From contig JAUIJH010000023.1 in NCBI GenBank assembly GCA_030431335.1, forward strand, positions 1-47,456: a DNA stretch of 47,456 nucleotides. The letters run 5' to 3'. Within the stretch, counting starts at the first letter, position 1. Every line of letters begins with the position of its first letter. Origin of the DNA: Alphaproteobacteria bacterium. GTDB lineage: Bacteria; Pseudomonadota; Alphaproteobacteria; Rhizobiales; Amorphaceae. A model generated the notes under the pieces. The model did not search any database, had not been told where the DNA came from, and saw only the letters and a program-made list of their open reading frames with translations. Made by a program: the position numbers and the translations under genes. Shown here one piece after another: positions 45,301 to 47,456 of the stretch.

Positions 45301-47307
45301 ATCTTCGCGCAAAGCTCGGTCGGCCGGCTCGGCTCGGCGGACGTCAGCGGCGACGTGACCATCAACATCAACGCCGACATCACGGCGTCCGGCACCAGCG
45401 GTCGCGCGATCCTGGCGCAAACCGAAGGCGGCTCCGGCGCCGATACCGGGACCATCGCGATCACGATCGCCGAGGGGGCGACGGTGTCGACGGCTGCGAG
45501 CGGGGCCGAGACGATCGGCCTCTTCGATGGACACAAGAACACGATCGTCAACGACGGCACTCTCCGCCACGCCGGGACGGCGGCCGACGACTACGTCATC
45601 CGCACCAACGGCGCCAAACTCTCCATCATAAACAACGGGACGATAGAGGGCTCCATCCTTGGCGAGGGCACCAGCTCGGTTGGCCAGGCGGTCCGCGTGA
45701 CCAATGCGGCCGGGGCAACGTTCGGCCTCGGCGGCACCATCCATCTCGGACCCGGCGGTACATTCACGAGCACAGGGACGATCTCGGCGGGAACGGTGGG
45801 TACGATCGGGAACTCGGTGATCTTTGGGACGCTGACCCAGAACGCCGGCGGGACGATGAATGTCGATTTCGATTTCGGCGGCGGCAATGACCTCATCACC
45901 GCGCTGGGCGGCGAACAAACCTCCGTCGCAGGAGCGGTGTTGCCAAATCCGGTGGGTACGCTGCCGGCCAGCGGCACGCGCGGCAGCTTCGTCTTCCTCG
46001 ATGCGCGAACGGGCATCGTATCGAACAGCCTCACCGTCGCGGACACCGCGACCGTCGATTACAGCCTGTCGCAGAGCGCAGCATCAGGCGGCGGCGAGGA
46101 GATCAGCCTCGGCTACCTCGTCGACTACACGCCCTGGAACGGCACACGCCAGACGCAGGCGAAGGTGACCGACACGACCCGCGAAATCATCACTGCCAAC
46201 CACACCAGTTTCGGCGACTACGTCGACGGCCTTGTGCAAGTGCGCAGCAACGAGATCGCGCTCGGCAGTGACAACTACGCCTTCGTCGACGACCTCGTCT
46301 TCTACCTGCTCAACGTCGAACAAGTTTCCGATCTCGTCGACGTCTATGACCGTTACGCGCCCGGCGAAATATTCGCGCCTGCCGATGCGGCGTTGTTCTC
46401 GTCGCTCCGCTTTGCCGACAAGCTCAACAGCTGCCCGGCGGTCGACGCCGCCGGAACCGCGGTGTTCACCGAGGAAGGCTCCTGTGCGTGGGCTGAGATA
46501 TCGGGCACTGCCCGACGTCGCAGTCGCGACGGCCTGTCGATCAACTACAATGAGAACGTCTACGGCATCTCCGGCGGTGCCCAGGCCGAATTTGCCGACA
46601 ACAAGTTCGCCGGCTTTGCCATCGGCTATGAGCACTCGGACCTGTCGAACGGCCGCGTCTCCGGAGACGGCGACCGCTTCCAGGTGGGCACCGTACTCAA
46701 GATGGAATTCGGCGCGACTACGCTGTCGGGTTCAGTTTCGGGCGGCTTCAGCAGCTTCGATCTATCCCGGGACGTGATCACGCCGGCGGGCCTTGTCCGG
46801 GCTCACGGCGATCCGAGTACCGCCTGGGTCACCGGACATGCGCGCCTCGCCCACGTGTTCGATGTCACCGACACCGTCCACCTCAAGCCATGGTTCGACC
46901 TCGGCGTCGAGCGGGTCTGGCAGGACGGCTATACGGAGACCGGCGCCGGTCCCTACGGTCTGCAAGTCGGCGGTTTCGACGACACCTTCCTCACGCTCAA
47001 TCCGATGCTCGAGCTCGGTGCGACGTTCAACGCCTGGGGTATGGCGACGGAGGCAAACATCAGTGCCGGTGCGCTCGCCATCCTCGGCGCCACAAATCGG
47101 TCCACCAATGTCCGCCTTGCCGGTCTCGGCGGCAATGGGCCGAGCTTCACCGTGGCCGACGAAACCGACCAGCTGTTCGCCGATATCGGCGTTGCGATCG
47201 AGGCACAGGTTCACCAGCGGGCGACGATCGAGGCAAATTTCGACACGTTGCTCAACAGCAACCAGCAAGAGTATGTCGGCTCCGCGAGGATCAATATATT
47301 TTTCTGA
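39316..47307 (+). CDS. Giant glycine-rich autotransporter (type Va)
   Basis: 2663 residues starting MIARCYGQALAAALLGTTAL, a signal peptide ending PVWAG. The passenger (about 27-2060) is extremely rich in Gly, Ser, Thr, Val and Ala. About 29 copies of a motif like (A/L)AQSVGGGGGxGG are spaced about 63 residues apart between residues 224 and 2000, each followed by a VxVGGSGGxGGxAGxVTV block and a short linker such as GxITTxGDxSxGI. A less repetitive connector (2060-2380) leads to a C-terminal beta barrel of about 280 residues (CAWAEISGTARRR, VYGISGGAQAEFA, to YVGSARINIFF) ending in Phe, the BAM recognition residue. Family knowledge says the barrel translocates the passenger to the surface; adhesion or aggregation is the likely role. 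The only cysteines I see in the passenger are near the N-terminus and in one insert (about 44540-44575). The frame is intact. Confidence 0.93.
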   Translation: MIARCYGQALAAALLGTTALTIPVWAGCSTSGGITTCTGDVSDVFAEGNRLVVQDLTADITGGAQVQSDGSDADPSSNGDPGGDASDVSASFDGQGFGITSPSFDAVGLGARSYGGLAASGDHDTKFATNAHADPGGRGGDGGTASITFYSGTVNYANQSGSTWLVVAESAGGSGGAGGEAKVDTTGASYGGDGGVSGRGGAATVSIIAGKFSLVSDAPEDSFVLFALSQGGRTGGDGGEGRSEVGGNAHGGDGGVNDHAGMAAVSIVSATITMEGEGTAVAAHSIGQDGPAGGFGHASGGAAYGGAGGFGGNGGAASVYLGYPGSEGVEITTEGAGAIDVLSQGGDSGPGGNGNTEAGDAHGGAATLAGSAGSATLTIETPEVTIITLGAVAIHVASIGGNGGAGGEATSEDAGTEAFGGDGFFGGEAGAVTITSNGGGPIMVSTGTGGSHNHAVFAESRGGQGGNGGNATASFIGDAQGGNGGGGARSGTVTVDLWANVTTRTDQSQGVFARSYGGAGGSGGNADASIGSGNGGAGAGAAPGGNVSVSFIGSVATKGDEANALLAQSVGGFAGDGGNGSGIGGFGAGSQSAGNGGVVTVNAEGVTITTGGTAAYGVQALSVGGGGGRGGKGDGLISLGGSGSAGGSAGNVTVSLDADSSITTSGLQGVGLHAAGVGGGGGDGGGSAGILSLGGSGGKGGSGSRVTITNDGTIGTTGDYAMGIYALSLGGGGGSAHSTVGIEAIGGSGGGGGAGGPLTIANSSVITTAGDGSTAVFGQSIGGGGGNGSSATSGGIGFSQAIGGQGGSGNFANSVTYTDTGAAGRTIATKGDQSRGIFLQSVGGGGGNGGNSVSVSGGAPVNVALGFSGGGGSGGNSNWVQIINGKADIATEGDHSAAIHLQTVGGGGGNAGSDFSFTGPAVVDFAVGVGASGSGGGNAGTVWMQQAGALSTAGDYSPGLLAQTIGGGGGNGGNTVSGNLAGGLSFAPSIGGSAGAGGNSGNINISGGNGVVTLGENSPGISAQAIGGGGGHGGATVAASGISEVSVNVSVGGSGGSGGTGGQVKLDWAEEIATSGPNSAAVLAQSIGGGGGSSGTTVSGALSSRFSAQVAVGGSGGSGGTAGAVNVALTGGTKTGGDVSPGVLAQSVGGGGGHAGITLAGTAISNMSANVSVGGSGGGGGNAGTVTVIANGATTTGNASVGLGAMSVGGGGGSAHFTGAFSGESTDTANVSVGGKGGAAGDGAAVSVTSSGVVQTAGHNSTGIMAMSVGGGGGNGSWTVAGSLDGTIPINVAVGGDGGTAGSGAGVTVATSGGSITTAGTHSEGILAASIGNSGGNSGHTLSGAAVSGGDGGVSVGGKGGAGGKAGTVEVTNEATVTTGGAFANAIVAHSVAGGGGSAKGSIDGSALSMGDVAVTIGGSGGSGGDAGDVTVTNGKAATLTTAGYHAAGILAQSLGGSGGNGGFAAEASFTGGKVSGEAGVTIGGSGGSGGTAGTVTVVQGADIATSDFAAAGIVAQSVGGSGGNGGNVYTGNMSLSKDASATVNVDVGGTGGAGALSDTVSVTNNGNITTDGYLAEGILAQSIGGNGGRGGSAYAVLLTVNKGDSANIGVTVGGSGGAGQHSSTVSVDNTGTVTTKKGGSTGIVAMSVGGGGGSGGNAANLNIEPLPSSSGEDPSIGATVQVAVGGSGGVGGNGEAVTVASTGKVGTEGDASHGIHAMSIGGGGGTGGTASATSISFDGVCAALSGGAGYGCKADDESGVTDVSASLTVAIGGSGGAAGNAGNVIIENDGDIVTTGTLSHGIVAQSVGGGGGSGGSGGLGIEAWTTNSAANSINNLPGNFSFIPSFDDVSAAIGGTGGASGSGGKITVGGTGAIATEGDHSFGIHAQSIGGGGGKGGAGISDLFSQLTVGGRGGGGDGGAITVTTGAITTTGVRAHGIIAQSVGGSGGIAGISGVIGNADIQSFAGGAGDGGNSGAVTITTNGAINVSGQSAHGIFAQSSVGRLGSADVSGDVTININADITASGTSGRAILAQTEGGSGADTGTIAITIAEGATVSTAASGAETIGLFDGHKNTIVNDGTLRHAGTAADDYVIRTNGAKLSIINNGTIEGSILGEGTSSVGQAVRVTNAAGATFGLGGTIHLGPGGTFTSTGTISAGTVGTIGNSVIFGTLTQNAGGTMNVDFDFGGGNDLITALGGEQTSVAGAVLPNPVGTLPASGTRGSFVFLDARTGIVSNSLTVADTATVDYSLSQSAASGGGEEISLGYLVDYTPWNGTRQTQAKVTDTTREIITANHTSFGDYVDGLVQVRSNEIALGSDNYAFVDDLVFYLLNVEQVSDLVDVYDRYAPGEIFAPADAALFSSLRFADKLNSCPAVDAAGTAVFTEEGSCAWAEISGTARRRSRDGLSINYNENVYGISGGAQAEFADNKFAGFAIGYEHSDLSNGRVSGDGDRFQVGTVLKMEFGATTLSGSVSGGFSSFDLSRDVITPAGLVRAHGDPSTAWVTGHARLAHVFDVTDTVHLKPWFDLGVERVWQDGYTETGAGPYGLQVGGFDDTFLTLNPMLELGATFNAWGMATEANISAGALAILGATNRSTNVRLAGLGGNGPSFTVADETDQLFADIGVAIEAQVHQRATIEANFDTLLNSNQQEYVGSARINIFF

Positions 47308-47456
47308 CGCCGCTATTCTATCTCCGAGCGTTCCATAACCTCCCATTATACACTCGTCGCTTGTAACAGCCAGTTAGTAATGTCTCACCTCAGCAAATTA
47401 GAGATGTCCCACCGACGACCCCTCCCTGGTGGATTCGGGGTCGAGATGGTGGCGGA
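47308..47456. other. Possible insertion-sequence end at the right window edge
   Basis: After the autotransporter stop, AATGTCTCACC (47378-47388) and GATGTCCCACC (47403-47413) form a direct near-repeat about 25 bases apart. Short repeats of this sort are found at the ends of IS21-like and similar elements (recalled, not searched). No frame is visible before the window ends. Confidence 0.3.

Noticed and set aside
39985..45330. Regular repeats as a CRISPR array or satellite DNA
   Set aside because: The repeats are protein-level, keep the frame, vary in every copy and are in a gene with export signals; spacer/repeat lengths do not fit CRISPR.
39664..45918. Very long minus-strand open frames (up to 874 codons) opposite the autotransporter gene
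   Set aside because: They consist of Arg/Ala/Val/Asp-rich sequence without domains and arise because the glycine-codon repeats (GGC) read as Ala/Pro/Arg codons on the other strand. The plus-strand protein has a signal peptide and a barrel.

Overview
The window is high-GC DNA (with a few AT-rich patches) and reads as a chromosomal segment of an alphaproteobacterium, most likely of the order Hyphomicrobiales (Rhizobiales). The basis is gene content: a homospermidine synthase, a MuiA/DUF4139 protein, a GreA-family factor, MscS and argG next to each other, and class III cyclase-TPR and RTX proteins. I cannot name the genus. No rRNA, tRNA or CRISPR array was found.

Region 1 (1-13.95 kb) is an ordinary, intact chromosomal block: a phospholipase-D-superfamily protein cut by the left edge, a short-chain dehydrogenase, argG, an MscS-type channel, a membrane GGDEF-EAL protein, a DUF1326 protein, homospermidine synthase, an NADPH:quinone-reductase-like enzyme and a DUF4139 protein. 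A GC-rich hairpin separates the convergent SDR and argG genes, and a double palindromic element follows homospermidine synthase.

Region 2 (14.0-25.6 kb) is accessory and decaying. It starts with broken excisionase and integrase remnants of an integrative element and an AT-rich stretch, followed by an intact FAD monooxygenase. Then comes a series of damaged genes: a beheaded AraC regulator abutting a beheaded RelE-type toxin (its antitoxin is intact), and a sulfatase locus. In that locus a small protein, an arylsulfatase, a HAD phosphatase-like protein and a neuromedin-U-like outer-membrane protein form one minus-strand operon, opposite a divergent membrane TolB/TPR regulator. The arylsulfatase, HAD, neuromedin-U-like and regulator genes each carry frameshifts or nonsense codons. 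The region ends with an intact VapBC pair with a perfect inverted repeat upstream, a solo 24-bp insertion-sequence end and a short repeat that also occurs at 17.49 kb.

Region 3 (25.6-36.1 kb) is again mostly intact: a large RTX calcium-binding protein, a class III nucleotide cyclase with TolB-like and TPR parts, a small sulfotransferase, a broken tyrosine recombinase fragment, a nitronate monooxygenase, a GreA-family protein and a cardiolipin synthase.

Region 4 (36.1-39.1 kb) is an insertion-sequence graveyard: an AT-rich orphan gene, a 15-bp tandem repeat, a frameshifted serine resolvase, an IS66 tail, a nearly complete IS3-family element with a dead orfB, the head of a second IS3 element and an IS630 head. 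Region 5 (39.3-47.3 kb) is a single gene for a 2663-residue autotransporter whose glycine-rich passenger contains about 29 copies of a roughly 63-residue repeat. It is the most striking intact object here. A possible further IS end lies at the right edge.
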